A DNA stretch of 64,000 nt, taken from RGIG8745 sp045576655 (GTDB lineage: Bacteria > Bacteroidota > Bacteroidia > Bacteroidales > Bacteroidaceae). Position 1 is the stretch's first letter; each line of letters begins with the position of its first letter. This document shows positions 26,050-35,846 of the stretch, one piece after another. Location of the stretch: contig JAZNGW010000022.1 of NCBI GenBank assembly GCA_045576655.1, forward strand, positions 62,001 through 126,000, written 5' to 3'. The notes beneath the pieces were generated by a model that worked only from the letters and a program-made list of their open reading frames with translations, did not search any database and was not told the origin of the DNA. A program made the position numbers and the translations under genes.

Positions 26050-28118
26050 AAATAGTTAATATTATCAGGAAATATTGCGGTGTGACATTGCTGATGGCAG
26101 GTGCCGCATCCGTCGTACTGAACAGTTGTTCCGAAAAAATCGACGAATCAGACCTCTACACCTTCACGGGAGAGATGATGGTTGATCATTTTGCTAATAA
26201 CCCTGACATGTTCAGTAGTTATCATGAAATTTTAGGATTGGTTCACCCAAGCAAGCGTTCTTCTTCAACAATGAAAGAACTCCTTGCTGCGCGCGGTAAA
26301 TATACATGCTTCGCTCCAACAAACGAGGCGATAGATAAATATCTGGATTCGTTGTTGGTGATAGGAGAAGTGGAGACAAAAGTTCTTGCTGAACTTCCAG
26401 ACTCTGTTGCCGAAGATATTGTATTTAACAGTCTTATTGAGGAGGTTGCTTATGCGTCAACTGATTTTAACGAAGGTGCATTGAATACAACCAACATGAG
26501 AGACCGTTTTGTGGATATTTCAACAATCTCAGAAAACGGGCAGACAATTCTTCTGGTTAATACAGATTCAAGGATTGTGAAAAAAGACGTTGAGGTGGAG
26601 AATGGTTATATTCATGCTGTTGATAAGGTGCTATCTCCTTCAAAGTCAACGATTGCAGACTTGATTATAGGAACTCCTAACACTCAAATGTTCGGTAACT
26701 TGCTGACTTTGACAGGTTGGGACAGAAAACTTCTTGCATACAGGGACGAATCATATTATGATTGGGAACTTGATGGTAAAAAAATTGCCGGTATAACTAC
26801 TAATACAAGATTTAGTGGTAACTGGGAAGGACGTTATCCAGATCATAGATACACAGGATTTACCGTTTTTGTTGAACTTGACAGTGTGTTTGAAGATAAA
26901 CTAGGAGTTAATGTCGAAGATGGTATTGACGAGAGCGATCTTGGAAAACTTAATGATTGGCTTAAGGACAATGCTTATTATGATGGAAACACTAGTTATG
27001 GCACTGACTATGCAAGTGAGGACAATGCTATTAATCAATTTGTGGCATACCATATCCTTCCACAGCGTTTGACATACGACAGGTTAGTGATCTTCTCTAA
27101 TGAGAGAGGTTATAATAATACGGCTCCAAATGTGAATGGTGTTCATAAAACAAATGTTTGGGAATATTATGAGACTTTGGGCAAGCACCGTCGTACGTTA
27201 AAAGTTACAGGTATTAAATCGGGCAAGCGTCTTAACAGACATTCTGTTTATCAGTTGACAAACTACATTGAATTGTCAGCAAATATTACAATCCCAGGTC
27301 TGTCAATCAGCCAGAAGAATGGCGACTATACAAACCAGGCGCTTAATGGTTATTATTATCCGATATTGGATGATTTGCTCGTGTGGAACAAAGATGTGCC
27401 AGAAAAGGTGCTTAATGAGCGTATGCGCTATGATATATGCTCTTTGCTGCCTGAAATTATGACGAACAATTGCCGTTACAACAAGAGTGCAAGCTGGTAT
27501 TTCCATCCGGATTATTTTGAAAATATTCCAATCATGTCATCTCAGACTGAATTTGAATATTTGCCTAATACAGGAAATGCTGGTGCAGGAAGTTGGTTGA
27601 ACTATCAGACCGATGAGTTTAACATTCGAGGCATGTATGACTTTACGCTGAAACTTCCTCCAGTTCCTCAGACTGGTACCTACGAAATTCGTTACGGTAT
27701 AAATGCTAATGACAACCGTGGTATGGCTCAGATTTATATTGGTGAAAACAAATATAATCTTGCAGCAGTGGGTATTCCTCTTGACCTTCGAATGAGGGAT
27801 GTTGTTGTTACTGGATGGGTTAATGATGCAACGTTGGGCACAAATGATGCGATTGAAGAAAACGATAAGGCTATGCGTAATAATGGTTACATGAAAGGCC
27901 CTAAGTATTTCTATGACGATGCGTCTCACTCTGGCCGTGATCGCTCAAATTGCTTGCGACGCATAATCTATACAGGTCAGTTGGAAGCTGGTAAGACTTA
28001 TTACATGCGTTTTAAGTCAGTTCTTAAGACTACAGGAGCCGAGTTCTTCTTTGATTATCTTGAACTTGTTCCAAAGTCTGTTTACAACAGTGATAAGGCG
28101 GCTGAAGATAAGTGGTAA
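26046..28118 (+). CDS. Fasciclin-domain (FAS1) lipoprotein, 690 residues
   Basis: The start overlaps the SusD stop. Lipoprotein signal with Cys28 (VVLNSC). A first FAS1 domain (about 40-215) has the standard YTCFAPTNEAIDKYLDSLL and closing NGYIHAVDKVLSP; a second, more diverged one covers about 215-480. The C-terminal 500-690 is a beta sandwich (TGTYEIRYGINANDNRGMAQ, MRDVVVTGWVND, YMRFKSVLKTTGAEFFFDYLE) that may bind carbohydrate. It is probably a surface protein acting beside SusD, filling the place of a surface glycan-binding protein. Function is inferred from gene order. Confidence 0.8.
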   Translation: MKIVNIIRKYCGVTLLMAGAASVVLNSCSEKIDESDLYTFTGEMMVDHFANNPDMFSSYHEILGLVHPSKRSSSTMKELLAARGKYTCFAPTNEAIDKYLDSLLVIGEVETKVLAELPDSVAEDIVFNSLIEEVAYASTDFNEGALNTTNMRDRFVDISTISENGQTILLVNTDSRIVKKDVEVENGYIHAVDKVLSPSKSTIADLIIGTPNTQMFGNLLTLTGWDRKLLAYRDESYYDWELDGKKIAGITTNTRFSGNWEGRYPDHRYTGFTVFVELDSVFEDKLGVNVEDGIDESDLGKLNDWLKDNAYYDGNTSYGTDYASEDNAINQFVAYHILPQRLTYDRLVIFSNERGYNNTAPNVNGVHKTNVWEYYETLGKHRRTLKVTGIKSGKRLNRHSVYQLTNYIELSANITIPGLSISQKNGDYTNQALNGYYYPILDDLLVWNKDVPEKVLNERMRYDICSLLPEIMTNNCRYNKSASWYFHPDYFENIPIMSSQTEFEYLPNTGNAGAGSWLNYQTDEFNIRGMYDFTLKLPPVPQTGTYEIRYGINANDNRGMAQIYIGENKYNLAAVGIPLDLRMRDVVVTGWVNDATLGTNDAIEENDKAMRNNGYMKGPKYFYDDASHSGRDRSNCLRRIIYTGQLEAGKTYYMRFKSVLKTTGAEFFFDYLELVPKSVYNSDKAAEDKW

Positions 28119-28143
28119 TAATCCTAAAATAAAACAGGAAAAT

Positions 28144-29919
28144 ATGAATAATAAGATATTTAAATGGTTGCAAGTGGCATTTGTGGGTACTGTCGCATTT
28201 TGCGGTTTTACGGCATGTGCAGATGACCATTTTGACATAAAGCCAGAGGTTGAAGGAAGAAAAACCTTGTGGGAAAATATTTCTTCGAATGAAGAACTGA
28301 GTGAATTTGCGGATTTGCTCCAGCGAATCAATTATTCTAAGTCTGAAGGCGTTACAACTGTTGAAACATATGCAGACTTGTTTAGTGGAAATCAGACTTT
28401 CACTGTGTGGGCTCCGAAAAATGGTTCTTTTGACTACGAAAAATATGATGCATTGTTGAAGTCAGGCGATGTAGCCGATGCATATATTGTGGAAAAAGAA
28501 TTAATCCGCAACTGTATGACTCGATTTAGCCATTTAGTCATGGGGGAGGATAGCACTCGATTGCTGCTGTTTAATGGTAAAAATGTAATGTTTAGAAGCA
28601 AAACAGGCACTATAAAGAACCAGCAGATTGTTCAGAGCAATATTGGTGCAACCAATGGCGTGCTTCACGTGATTGACGGTGCGATACCTTTTCAGCCAAA
28701 TATCTATGAGTTCTTGTCTAACCGCGAGGATATAGATTCTGTCTCTACATTTATAAAGGGATTCGAAGAAATCGTATTTGACGAACTTCAAAGTACTCAG
28801 GGACCTACTGTTAATGGCCAGGTTACCTGGGTGGACTCAATCTTCCAAACTACAAATATGTATTTCTCCTATCTGGGTACAAATCTTACTCGTGAAGACA
28901 GTTCATATGCAATGATTATTCCTACAGATGAAGCGTGGACTGCTGCATTAGAAAAGGTGAAACCTTATTTCGTATACAAGACTAATTATAAGCAGGATGT
29001 GGCAACTGTTACTCCTGAAGGAAAGGATACATTGATAGAAGGTGTTGAAACAAAATTCACAGAGGAAGAACTCGATTCTATCGTTAATTTCCGAGTAAAG
29101 AATGCAATGTCTCAAAATCTTGTATTTAATATCAATGCCCAGCATGGATATGATTACACTCAATTTGGTGTAGAAGGTGCATGCGACTCTTTGGTTAGTA
29201 CGTCAGGAACTGTTTTCTACGACCCTTATAGCGCTCGTTTGTTCAATGGTGCAGAACCTATTGAGGTTAGTAACGGATATGCTTATATCGTAGATGAGTT
29301 TAATTACCGTCCGAGCGACTCTTGGGCTGAGGACTTGGAAGTTGAGGCTGAGCAAGGGGCAAATCTTGAAACTGCAGATAGAAATACTATCCCTGGACGT
29401 GAAACATTCTCATACAACATCTCTTATGAATTTAATGGGGCAGAAAAGGATACGACTATTAGGTGCGGTGCTTTTGTTATGAAGCCGGCGTCTATGAGTG
29501 TGCATCCTGGAGCTACTTTTATTCTTCGTAATTTGTTGTCATGCAAATATGATATATACGTTCTTGTAGCTTATAATATGAGCGATAATAAGCCTAATAA
29601 ATTCCAGGCCACATTGGCATATGATGAACCAACAAGACGTAATAACAACAAGCGTCTGAAGAATGAAAATGAGGACGATACAGATAATTTCAATACAAAC
29701 TACTTCTCAAATAAGGCTCCTTATGTAGATGAGAATGGTGAGTATCGTATGGTCGACAGCGTTCTTGTGGCTAAAGATTTTGAGTTCCCTATTTGCTACA
29801 GGGGATTAACTGACGCTTATGCAACTTTGACTATAAAGGGTTACTTTAAATCAACAGAGAAGAACAAGTACTCTCGCGAGATCCTTGTTGATAAGATAGT
29901 CCTTAAGGCAAAGGAATAA
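28144..29919 (+). CDS. Fasciclin-domain (FAS1) lipoprotein, 591 residues
   Basis: The start at 28144 is preferred because the longer frame lacks a signal peptide and overlaps the previous gene. Lipoprotein signal with Cys25 (GFTAC). One clear FAS1 domain (about 45-190) shows TFTVWAPKNGSFDYEKYDAL and NGVLHVIDGAIPFQPN; a second, longer and weaker one follows to about 420. The last 150 residues form a beta-rich module (GAFVMKPASMSVHPGATFIL, ILVDKIVLKAKE). Its domain order resembles the 690-residue neighbour, so the two may be old duplicates. It precedes the second SusC gene by 50 bases. Confidence 0.8.
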   Translation: MNNKIFKWLQVAFVGTVAFCGFTACADDHFDIKPEVEGRKTLWENISSNEELSEFADLLQRINYSKSEGVTTVETYADLFSGNQTFTVWAPKNGSFDYEKYDALLKSGDVADAYIVEKELIRNCMTRFSHLVMGEDSTRLLLFNGKNVMFRSKTGTIKNQQIVQSNIGATNGVLHVIDGAIPFQPNIYEFLSNREDIDSVSTFIKGFEEIVFDELQSTQGPTVNGQVTWVDSIFQTTNMYFSYLGTNLTREDSSYAMIIPTDEAWTAALEKVKPYFVYKTNYKQDVATVTPEGKDTLIEGVETKFTEEELDSIVNFRVKNAMSQNLVFNINAQHGYDYTQFGVEGACDSLVSTSGTVFYDPYSARLFNGAEPIEVSNGYAYIVDEFNYRPSDSWAEDLEVEAEQGANLETADRNTIPGRETFSYNISYEFNGAEKDTTIRCGAFVMKPASMSVHPGATFILRNLLSCKYDIYVLVAYNMSDNKPNKFQATLAYDEPTRRNNNKRLKNENEDDTDNFNTNYFSNKAPYVDENGEYRMVDSVLVAKDFEFPICYRGLTDAYATLTIKGYFKSTEKNKYSREILVDKIVLKAKE

Positions 29920-29969
29920 ATGTTACGGTTGAGTTAACTCTAATGCTTCATTTAATAAAATAAAATACA

Positions 29970-32900
29970 ATGAAAATCAATAAAAATAAATTGCATCATA
30001 AGATCCTGGGCGTAGGTGCGGTATTTGCAATGCTCGCAAGTACTACCTTTGTTATGGCTCAAGATAATGCTTCGGATTCAATTAAGCGAAGAGCGGTGAA
30101 GACAGCACCGGTTTATCAGATGAAGGAGGTGAGCGGGTATGTGTATGATGCGTCAACAAAGCTACCTATTGACGGTGCACGCGTGCAGGCTTATAATAAC
30201 GCTAAATATTCGGTACTAACCGACGATAAGGGTAAATACACCTTGAGTGTGCCTGTGTTTGTCAACTCGCTTTATGTGACTGTTCCAGAATACAACGACG
30301 TGCAGGTGGCGTTTTCTGGTACCGAAGTTCCAACTGTGGCTTTGTACAGTGACAAATACAATTCTTTCTATTCGGTAGAAACAGGCTTGACAGCATCAAA
30401 GAAGGTGCAGATTGAAAACTCAAGTGCGATTACGATTGATTCAGAGATCGAAAACAAGCTTGGCGGCGATGTGCGTACAATCAACCGTAACGGCATGCAA
30501 GGTCAGGGTGCTGCCATGTTTATTAGAGGATTGAACTCGCTTAATACAACGGCTCAGCCTTTGATCGTTCTCGACGGTGTGATGATGGATATGCAGCTCG
30601 ACCGTACTTCTATTCATGACGGTTTCTTCAATAACGTGCTTGCTGGCATCGATGTGGAAGATATTGAGAGCGTGGAGGTTCTGAAGAATGGAACGTCTCT
30701 TTATGGTGCTCGCGGTGGAAACGGCGTGATAATCATTAACACTAAGCGCGGCCATTCTATGGCAACGAAGATTAATGTTTCTGTCTTTGGCGGTTTTGAA
30801 ACAGTGCCTTCGGCTATAAAGATGATGGATGCTGGTCAGTACAAGAACTATACGAGCGAATTGATTGGTACGACTAAGGTGGGACAGAACAGCACGTCGG
30901 CCAATTATCTTTACCCATTCTTGAATGACGATCCTAATTACTATTGGTATCCGATGTATCATAATAACACGGATTGGTCTGACGGACTTTACCAAACTGC
31001 TTTTTCACAGAACTACAAGGTTAATGTTCAAGGTGGTGATGATATTGCCATGTACAGTTTGTCGCTTGGCTATACTTCGGCCGAGTCTACAGCAAAGAAC
31101 AATGGTGTTGACCGCCTTAATATCCGATTTAATACAGACATCAATCTCTTGCCAAGTCTGAAGACTCAGTTGGACGTGTCTTATAGCCGTGTCACATACG
31201 ACCTTCGTAACAACGGATGGGCTGAGGACTATTCTGATGGAGCAATATCTTCTCCAAATGTGCTTGGTCTGATCCAGGCTCCGTTCCTTAGCAAGTATGC
31301 ATACTATACAGGCGAGGACGGCAAGCTCCATGAATCAGGAGTTTATGCTGGCAAGGATGTTTATGACGACAACTATCCGTTTGCATTCGCATCGGCATTT
31401 GGAACAAACGCGGCTCTTGCCAATCCTTATTGGATTCTTGAGAACGGTGATGGCATAAACAAGAATACTCACGAACTTACTCAGTTCAACTTGAACGTTA
31501 TGCCTAAGTGGGAGATAAACAAGCATTTGAATATCACAAATCGTTTTGCTTATCAGCTCAACCGTTCAAATGAGAAACTTTATTTGCCAGAGTTCGGTAT
31601 GCCAATATACAACCTTGAGGGTTATGGTGATGTGACAAGCGTTATTAAGAGCCTTTTCGGAAAAGAAACTGTTTTGTCTAATGACTTCAGAATCAACTGG
31701 AGCAATAACTACGGCGCTCATGATGTGGCTGCTTATGGCGGATTCCGTTTCGTGTCAAATTCTTTTGACGACAACTATATGAGCGGATATAACTCTGGTA
31801 ACGACAAGATGCCTGACTTCAAGAACTCAAGTGCGTTCCGCAGTGTAAATGGAACTGTTGATTCTTGGCGCAACATGGCGTATTATGCAAATGCACGCTA
31901 TTCTTACAAGAACACTTACTTCCTCGAAGGTGCATTAACAGCAGAGGCTTCATCACGTTTCGGTGCAGAGGCTAAAGACGGACTTGACATGTTCGGTGTT
32001 AAGTGGGGATTGTTCCCTTCAGTCCAGGCTGCATGGGTGTTGTCAAACGAGAAGTGGCTTGCCAAGGCTAGGGGCGTGAACTACTTGAAACTTACAGTTG
32101 GTTATGACGAGAGCGGAAATGACAATGTTGATTATTCTGCAAGCCGCACTTATTTCATGTCACAGAGCTTCCTTAAGACTGCTACAGGTCTTCAGTTAGC
32201 AAATATTGAGAACCCTGAGATTCAGTGGGAAACAACTCGTCGTTGGAATTTCGGCTTGTCTGGTTCATTCTTCAAGAATCGCGTTCAGGCAGGTGTTGAC
32301 TATTACATCAGCGAAACAGACAATTTGCTTACTTTGAAGTCTGTCAACTACATGTCTGGTCTTAAGCATTATTGGTGTAATGAAGGTGCTTTGCGCAACA
32401 CCGGTTTTGATGTTCGCGTTAATGCCATTGTTCTTGACACTAAGAATTTCAAGTGGCAGATCGGTGCTACTGTAGGTCACTATAAGAATGAGATGACTTC
32501 TCTTCCTGAGAACGACTATACTACAACCATCTACGGCGCTGAAGTTCTCACCAGTGTGGGCAATCCTGTTGGTTTGTTCTATGGCTACAAGACTGACGGA
32601 GTCTTCTCTACTGACGCTGATGCTAAGTCGGCAGGCAAAGACGGCGACTACCTCAAGTATCCTACTGGTATAAAGAGCAACCCTTATAAGAATTTCCGTG
32701 CAGGTGATGTCCATTTCGTAGATATGGATGACAATGGTGTGATTGATGCTAAGGACAAGACTGTCATAGGCGATCCTAATCCAGATGTTTACGGTAATAT
32801 CTATACTAATTTGGCTTACAAGCGTTGGTCTTTGGATATTAACTTCAAGTATTCGCTCGGAAACGACGTATATAATTATCAGCGCAGCCAGCTTGAGAGC

Positions 32901-33278
32901 ATGAATGGTTTCTATAATCAGACTCAGGCAGTAGTTAACCGTTGGACTTGTGAGGGTCAGCAGACTGATATGCCGCGAGTTTGCTCAACTACGAGCGACA
33001 ATTGGGTTAACAACGAGCGATTCTCTGACCGTTGGATCGAGGACGGTTCATATCTTAAACTTAAGAAGGTTCGCTTGTCGTATGAGTTGCCTCTCAATCT
33101 TTCATGGATTCAGGAACTCACAATCTGGGGCGAGGCAAACAACCTCTTCGTTCTTACAAAATACACAGGAAAAGATCCTGAGTTCTCATGCGGAAACAGC
33201 GTGCTTTATCAAGGCATTGATGCAGGTCTCTTGCCTCAAAGCCGCAGTTTCAATCTCGGTGTGAAGATTAACTTGTAA
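29970..33278 (+). CDS. Second SusC-like TonB-dependent transporter, 1102 residues
   Basis: Signal peptide residues 1-31 (ending FVMAQ). The N-terminal domain (VSGYVYDASTKLPIDGARVQ, DDKGKYTLSVPVFV) is followed by a plug with QGAAMFIRGLNSL, PLIVLDGVMMD and DIESVEVLKNGTSLYGARGGNGVIIINTKRG. It ends with the typical SRSFNLGVKINL. The segment before the plug, where SusC proteins carry a TonB-contact motif of the LxEVVVxx type, reads KKVQIENSSAITI, so the motif is degenerate or moved. It is clearly related to the first SusC, but not a recent copy. Its partner SusD gene lies 28 bases downstream. Confidence 0.94.
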   Translation: MKINKNKLHHKILGVGAVFAMLASTTFVMAQDNASDSIKRRAVKTAPVYQMKEVSGYVYDASTKLPIDGARVQAYNNAKYSVLTDDKGKYTLSVPVFVNSLYVTVPEYNDVQVAFSGTEVPTVALYSDKYNSFYSVETGLTASKKVQIENSSAITIDSEIENKLGGDVRTINRNGMQGQGAAMFIRGLNSLNTTAQPLIVLDGVMMDMQLDRTSIHDGFFNNVLAGIDVEDIESVEVLKNGTSLYGARGGNGVIIINTKRGHSMATKINVSVFGGFETVPSAIKMMDAGQYKNYTSELIGTTKVGQNSTSANYLYPFLNDDPNYYWYPMYHNNTDWSDGLYQTAFSQNYKVNVQGGDDIAMYSLSLGYTSAESTAKNNGVDRLNIRFNTDINLLPSLKTQLDVSYSRVTYDLRNNGWAEDYSDGAISSPNVLGLIQAPFLSKYAYYTGEDGKLHESGVYAGKDVYDDNYPFAFASAFGTNAALANPYWILENGDGINKNTHELTQFNLNVMPKWEINKHLNITNRFAYQLNRSNEKLYLPEFGMPIYNLEGYGDVTSVIKSLFGKETVLSNDFRINWSNNYGAHDVAAYGGFRFVSNSFDDNYMSGYNSGNDKMPDFKNSSAFRSVNGTVDSWRNMAYYANARYSYKNTYFLEGALTAEASSRFGAEAKDGLDMFGVKWGLFPSVQAAWVLSNEKWLAKARGVNYLKLTVGYDESGNDNVDYSASRTYFMSQSFLKTATGLQLANIENPEIQWETTRRWNFGLSGSFFKNRVQAGVDYYISETDNLLTLKSVNYMSGLKHYWCNEGALRNTGFDVRVNAIVLDTKNFKWQIGATVGHYKNEMTSLPENDYTTTIYGAEVLTSVGNPVGLFYGYKTDGVFSTDADAKSAGKDGDYLKYPTGIKSNPYKNFRAGDVHFVDMDDNGVIDAKDKTVIGDPNPDVYGNIYTNLAYKRWSLDINFKYSLGNDVYNYQRSQLESMNGFYNQTQAVVNRWTCEGQQTDMPRVCSTTSDNWVNNERFSDRWIEDGSYLKLKKVRLSYELPLNLSWIQELTIWGEANNLFVLTKYTGKDPEFSCGNSVLYQGIDAGLLPQSRSFNLGVKINL

Positions 33279-33306
33279 AATTTGATAACTGAAAATTGAT
33301 ACAGAA

Positions 33307-35343
33307 ATGAAAAGATATTCAATATTATCGTTGTCATTCGCACTTTTGGCCGGTCTTTTCACTACGTCTTGTGAAGACATGCTTACAGTTGACACTGGTG
33401 ATAAAAGTTATGTGAATGCAAATGACACTCTTTATTCTTATCTCGGAATAATGAGGTGTATGCAGGATGTGGCAGAGCGTCAGGTTATCCTCGGCGAGTT
33501 GCGTGGCGACTTGGTTTCTTCAACTGAGTATACAACCGACACCCTCTATGCCATTTCCAACTTCGACAATCCTCAAGACGGAACGTGCAGCATGCTCCAT
33601 ATTAGCGATTACTACAACATTATCAACAACTGTAACTTCTACATCGCAAATGCTGACACTAATGCTATCAAGAGTAATGTGAAGTACATGATTCCGGAAT
33701 ATGCACAGGTGCAGTCAATCCGAGCTTGGGCTTATCTTCAGTTGGTAAAGAACTACGGTTCTGTGCCGTTTATCACCCGACCAGTTTCTGACCTCGGCGT
33801 AATCAAGGATTTTGACTATGACGCAAATCAGGCAACAAAGGAAAATCTCGTTGACCTGCTTTTGGCAGAAGGATTGGAAAAGTTTGTTGATACCCGTTAT
33901 CCAAGTTATGGAAACTGGGAAAATGGTGCGGTGTCTATTTCTGCACGCCTCTGCTTCATTCCAGTTCGTCTGGTTTTGGGCGACCTCTATTTGCTCCGTG
34001 GTGCAAGCGATGCTGACTATCGCTCTGCTGCAAAATACTATTACGAGTATTTGCGCTCTACTCAGTCTTCTGTAACAAATCAATATGCAACAGCTTCATA
34101 TAGCAGTCTTGGCGCTGATGGATATATGTATGGAATTATAAATGGCTTAGGCAGTTATGCAAATACATATCAATATAGTGCAACTTCCGAGGTGATTAGC
34201 AGTATACCAGGTTCGGCTAATAAGGGATTTGGAACTATGCTTACACGAGTGGCAGACATATTCGGATATACGCCAACATCAAGCCAGAACACATCTGTAG
34301 GTGAGAATGAAGAAGGCGAAGAGGAGACAAGTACTTCTGGTGCTATTTCGGTAAACCGCACTTACAAGCGTCAGTATGCACCTTCGTTGGCATATGCTGG
34401 TGTGAACGAGGCGCAGACATACGTACATTATGAAAGAGTTGGTGCGCGCGAACCTATGCGTGTCGACTATGAATGTGGTGACGCACGTTTCTATGCAAGC
34501 ACCGAAGAGGTCAGATATGAAGGTGATGCTTACGGTTTGTGCGCTAAGGCCGCATCGGGGGCAACATTCTACTACACTATACCAATCTATCGTAAGACCC
34601 TCATATGGCTTCGATTGGCAGAGGCTATCAACCGTGCAGGCTATCCAGAGTTTGCTTTCGCAATCCTCAAGGATGGACTTAACGGCAGCAATATTCCAAC
34701 TATTGAGACTGCTACAGTGGAGGAGCCGGTATATGACGATGAGACAGGTGAACCAATACTTGATGAGAATGGCAAACCTGTGACTGTGGAAAAGGAAGTG
34801 CGTTATATGGCATACAACGCTGTTGAGGCTATGCACTATCTCACTGATACGCTTCAGCTTCAGTCGTTCAATGCATTCCTTGATTTCTCAGACGACTTCT
34901 GGAACAGCAATTATGGTATTCATGCTCGCGGATGCGGATACGGCGAATGGGATGCTACTACGTCTGTTACAACAAACATTACAGGTACTCGCGATACTCT
35001 CGTTTACAACTATGACAGCCTTCTCGTTAAGCAGGGACTTGATTTGCAGACTGCAAGCAAGGAAGCTGTAATCAATGCCATTGAGAACGTCATCGTTGAC
35101 GAGCTTGCGCTTGAGACTGCTTTCGAGGGTAACCGTTTCACAGACCTTGTCCGTATTGCGGAGCATAAGAATGCGTCTGGATTTGGCGGTACTGAATGGT
35201 TGGCAAGCAAGATTGCCGATCGTGACATGAAGGTCGACAAGAACGACCCAAGCGTTGTTTACGGTACGCGTAATGATGAAATCTACAACAAACTGTTGGA
35301 TCCTGCAAACTGGTACTTCGAAAAGCCTGAGTGGCAGTATTAG
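33307..35343 (+). CDS. Second SusD-like lipoprotein, 678 residues
   Basis: Lipoprotein signal with Cys22 (LFTTSC). The fold is recognised from CEDMLTVDTGDKSYVN, ISDYYNIINNCNFYIANADT, QSIRAWAYLQLVKNYGSVPF and the closing ETAFEGNRFTDLVRIAEHKN. Compared with SusD-1 it carries inserts: a serine/glutamate-rich stretch around residues 330-345 (NEEGEEETS) and an acidic loop near 475-500, where VYDDETGEPILDENGKPVTV recurs in short steps. It closes the operon and is followed by a terminator. Confidence 0.93.
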   Translation: MKRYSILSLSFALLAGLFTTSCEDMLTVDTGDKSYVNANDTLYSYLGIMRCMQDVAERQVILGELRGDLVSSTEYTTDTLYAISNFDNPQDGTCSMLHISDYYNIINNCNFYIANADTNAIKSNVKYMIPEYAQVQSIRAWAYLQLVKNYGSVPFITRPVSDLGVIKDFDYDANQATKENLVDLLLAEGLEKFVDTRYPSYGNWENGAVSISARLCFIPVRLVLGDLYLLRGASDADYRSAAKYYYEYLRSTQSSVTNQYATASYSSLGADGYMYGIINGLGSYANTYQYSATSEVISSIPGSANKGFGTMLTRVADIFGYTPTSSQNTSVGENEEGEEETSTSGAISVNRTYKRQYAPSLAYAGVNEAQTYVHYERVGAREPMRVDYECGDARFYASTEEVRYEGDAYGLCAKAASGATFYYTIPIYRKTLIWLRLAEAINRAGYPEFAFAILKDGLNGSNIPTIETATVEEPVYDDETGEPILDENGKPVTVEKEVRYMAYNAVEAMHYLTDTLQLQSFNAFLDFSDDFWNSNYGIHARGCGYGEWDATTSVTTNITGTRDTLVYNYDSLLVKQGLDLQTASKEAVINAIENVIVDELALETAFEGNRFTDLVRIAEHKNASGFGGTEWLASKIADRDMKVDKNDPSVVYGTRNDEIYNKLLDPANWYFEKPEWQY

Positions 35344-35373
35344 TAGGCAATACAGGCTTTTATGTGATATTGC

Positions 35374-35405
35374 GGGGCTGCGTCAGTATTGGCGCAGCCC
35401 CTTTT
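35374..35405 (+). terminator. Terminator of the fasciclin/SusCD operon
   Basis: GGGGCTGCG, a ten-base loop, CGCAGCCCC and TTTT. It lies 30 bases past the SusD-2 stop codon. Confidence 0.9.
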
Positions 35406-35421
35406 CTGTGTAGTCCTGTGC

Positions 35422-35520
35422 TTTCTGAACTTTCTGAATTTTCTGAATTTTCAGAATCTTCCGAGTTTTCTGAATATTCAGAATCCTCAGAATATCCCGA
35501 TTATTCTGAGTCTTCCGATA
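35422..35520. repeat. Array D: eleven 9-base units (TTTCNGAAT)
   Basis: Eleven consecutive 9-base units, with a twelfth weak one after. Consensus TTTCNGAAT, holding the small palindrome TTCNGAA with a free central base. Variation is concentrated at every third base, so the plus strand also reads as Ser-Glu-(Phe/Tyr/Ser) repeats. The array begins 17 bases past the terminator of the SusCD operon. Confidence 0.85.
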
Positions 35521-35617
35521 ACTTCGGCATTTCTGCTGTCTTGCTAATTATTGAGGGCTCTTCGCTGGAAAGTTGCCGTTGCAGCGGTGGTGAAATCCCG
35601 ACACTGCGCTGAAAACT

Positions 35618-35701
35618 ATAAATAAAAGTAATATTTGTACAAATAATAGTTTTATTTATATAAATATTAGTTTTATTCTTACAAATATAAGTTTTATTTA
35701 T
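35618..35701. repeat. Array C: four 21-base A/T-rich units
   Basis: Four consecutive 21-base units start at 35618, 35639, 35660 and 35681. Units 2-4 share a consensus of ACAAATA-TAGTTTTATTTAT type. Unit 1 is close to the reverse complement of unit 2, so the junction between them reads TTTGTACAAA. Length and copy number match arrays A and B although the core is unrelated. The gap between arrays D and C, and after C to 35818, holds nothing recognisable. Confidence 0.85.
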
Positions 35702-35818
35702 ACTTTTCTCCGAGGGGGCGGAAAGTAAGCGCTGAGGTATCAATAAGTTTTGAATGCGTTGCTGCATCTTTTTGAGCGCGCTACGGGGCTTTTTCTTTAA
35801 TTATTCATTACTTTTGTA

Positions 35819-35826
35819 TATATTTG
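35819..35826 (+). promoter_or_regulatory. -7 element for the GT2-DUF4922 gene
   Basis: TATATTTG is an exact match and lies only 20 bases before the start codon, with an AAAGGAGGG Shine-Dalgarno-like stretch between. No -33 TTTG at the right distance. The strong purine-rich site is unusual for this phylum. Confidence 0.5.
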
Positions 35827-35846
35827 CAAAAAAGGAGGGTCTTTAG

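Noticed and set aside
35331..35612. A 93-residue frame through the 9-base repeats with Ser-Glu repeats
   Set aside because: It starts inside the SusD gene in another frame and runs through the terminator. A shorter GTG start is possible but unsupported, so it is reported only as an alternative for array D.
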